Shown here: piece after piece, positions 62,943-64,000 of the stretch
Layout: every line of letters begins with the position of its first letter
How positions within the stretch are numbered: position 1 is the stretch's first letter
Source: an uncultured Sphingomonas sp.
GTDB taxonomy: Bacteria; Pseudomonadota; Alphaproteobacteria; Sphingomonadales; Sphingomonadaceae
Assembly (NCBI RefSeq): GCF_934560975.1
Contig: NZ_CAKTFO010000009.1
Span: forward strand, 32,378 to 96,377
Reading direction: 5' to 3'
Length of the DNA stretch: 64,000 nt
Made by a program: the position numbers and the translations under genes
The notes under the pieces: model-generated
Seen by the model: only the letters and a program-made list of their open reading frames with translations
Database searches by the model: none
Told to the model about the DNA's origin: nothing

Positions 62943-63761
62943 TCAGCCCTCGTCAGGTTTGGGCATAACGCCCGCTGCGATCGCCGCACCATATGCTTGT
63001 GCGACGAAGTCCATCATGTCGTTCGATGAACTCGACGCTGCGGCAAAGGCGGGCTGCTGATGCGTCTCGCGCGCCACCGCTTTCAACTTCCTGGTCAAGG
63101 CCGGGTTGCCGCCCGTCGCTTCGAAAACCTTCTCCATCCACCGCTGGGCGAGGTCCATCGCTTCCGGCGAGCGGGGGTCACCGGACTTCATCAGCCGCGC
63201 TGCCTCTTCGTGCAGCGCTTCCCAGTCGGTGTCCGGCTGGCTCATTCCGCGGTAGCCGTTGGCGTCCAGGGTCGCCTGATCCGCGGAGGAGAAATGCTTT
63301 GCCGCAACAGCTTCATAGGCGTGGCTCAGATCATCGGTGCGCTTGTCGGTCATAGCCGTTTCCTTGGTGAGGTTCATCAGTTCGTCCGAGGAAAGGCCGC
63401 CTTGCCGGGCGAGCTTGGCTCTTGCAGCCGACAGCAGCCGCAGCGCCTTGCCGACGCGCTTCGCTTCCTGGCGGAGCACCTGCTCGTGCAGTTCCAGGAA
63501 CGTCGCGAGGTCGGGGAGGCCGCCGCCCAGAAGCTCGGCTATCCGGCTGAGCGAAAAGCCGAAACTCTTCAAGGCGATCACCTGGTGCAGGCGACTGATC
63601 TGGTCGGGGCCATAGACCCGCCAGCCCGCCGCTGTCCGCTCGGCGCGGACCAACCCATGCGACTCGTACAGCCGCAATGCCTTCCCGCTGACGCCAAACC
63701 GGCGAGCGACTTCTGCGGAACGGAGATAAGGCTCGGTCTTCGCCAACGTGCTGACCTTCAT
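62943..63761 (-). CDS. MerR-family regulator with TipAS effector domain
   Basis: A 272-residue transcription factor. The N-terminal winged helix reads YLRSAEVARRFGVSGKALRL and GWRVYGPDQISRLHQVIALK, followed by a coiled-coil dimerisation helix (about 80-115). The C-terminal domain (about 145-265) resembles TipAS, the antibiotic-binding domain of TipAL/Mta-type regulators: SHAYEAVAAKHFSSADQA, and DTDWEALHEEAARLM with MEKVFEATGGNPALTRKLK. Such proteins activate multidrug resistance genes in response to bound drugs. It lies alone between two IS copies; its target genes are not in view. Confidence 0.85.
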   Translation of the reverse strand: MKVSTLAKTEPYLRSAEVARRFGVSGKALRLYESHGLVRAERTAAGWRVYGPDQISRLHQVIALKSFGFSLSRIAELLGGGLPDLATFLELHEQVLRQEAKRVGKALRLLSAARAKLARQGGLSSDELMNLTKETAMTDKRTDDLSHAYEAVAAKHFSSADQATLDANGYRGMSQPDTDWEALHEEAARLMKSGDPRSPEAMDLAQRWMEKVFEATGGNPALTRKLKAVARETHQQPAFAAASSSSNDMMDFVAQAYGAAIAAGVMPKPDEG

Positions 63762-63863
63762 CGAACGATCTGCTCTATCGGGCCGGCCCCAGGGGCCGGT
63801 GCAAGAGGAAATCGCCAGAAGGACGACAGCTCGTCCGCTTCCGCGTAGTTATGGGTTCACGGC

Positions 63864-64000
63864 CTAGGTCGTAGACTCATAAGCTCGGAGCCACAGCCGC
63901 ATTGAGGCAAGCTGGACCATGGTGAGGAAGTTGGTGGCGAGCTTGTCGTAGCGGGTGGCGACGCGGCGGAAGTGCTTCAGCTTGGAGAAGAACCGCTCGA
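63864..64000 (-). mobile_element. Second IS5-family copy, 3-prime end only
   Basis: The left end of a second element, same orientation as the one at 62132, running off the window. It encodes the transposase C-terminus with ERFFSKLKHFRRVATRYDK and LRLWLRAYESTT-like ending (SMRLWLRAYESTT). It differs from the first copy at scattered bases, so the two are related but not identical. The edge CTAGGTCGTAGACTCATAAG matches the left edge of the first copy with one substitution. Confidence 0.85.

Overview
The window looks like a chromosomal segment of a high-GC alphaproteobacterium of the Sphingomonadaceae (Sphingomonas-like). The evidence is the gene content: PopZ, ChpT, a DUF6356 protein, an RpoH-type sigma factor, two-gene lptF/lptG, sphingomonad-style GyrA, uvrD and dnaX neighbourhoods, and a class A RNase P RNA. 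Genes are dense, with many 1-4 base start/stop overlaps. GTG and TTG starts are common. Almost every gene is core or lineage-typical. Accessory character is limited to a short lower-GC stretch (about 5.2-6.5 kb) and an insertion-sequence region at the right end (62.1-64 kb).

Left part (0-20 kb): a partial M28-type peptidase diverges from purC. Then come gyrA, DUF952, two small membrane proteins, an AmpG-type permease, a single-domain response regulator divergent from a dicarboxylate/cation symporter, rluB-rsmD (ATGA coupled), an MHS-family transporter, UvrD helicase and an S9 peptidase. A minus-strand set follows: isoaspartate-methyltransferase-like protein, TolC, PopZ.

Middle (20-44 kb): tRNA-Cys, ilvD (probably leaderless), a membrane diguanylate cyclase, pstSCAB without phoU or phoB, a LytS/LytTR-type two-component pair, tRNA-Leu(CAA), sufE, a coupled J-domain/[2Fe-2S] pair, a TPR/TonB-like protein, RNase P RNA, a cytosolic AmpD-like amidase, the chemotaxis cluster cheA-W-Y-B-R (all minus strand), chpT with a JAMM-peptidase partner, rluD and rpoH.

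Right part (44-64 kb): mtgA, three glycosyltransferases, yciI, ybaB, dnaX, a class A beta-lactamase placed directly behind the SRP RNA gene, a LOV-like protein whose photoactive cysteine is replaced by proline, infC, a methyltransferase translationally coupled to lptG-lptF, DUF2141, a diacylglycerol-kinase-like lipid kinase abutting a Tam41-like (CDP-diacylglycerol synthase-type) protein, a GH26 hydrolase and priA. An intact frameshifted IS5-family element follows, then a MerR/TipAS regulator and the end of a second related IS, both in the same orientation.

The most interesting candidates are the lipid-kinase/Tam41-like pair (56.9-58.9 kb), the cysteine-less LOV protein, the SRP RNA/beta-lactamase arrangement, the CheA with extra C-terminal domains, and the composite-transposon-like right end. 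Starts, promoters and domain assignments were read by eye from motifs. No database search or folding program was run.
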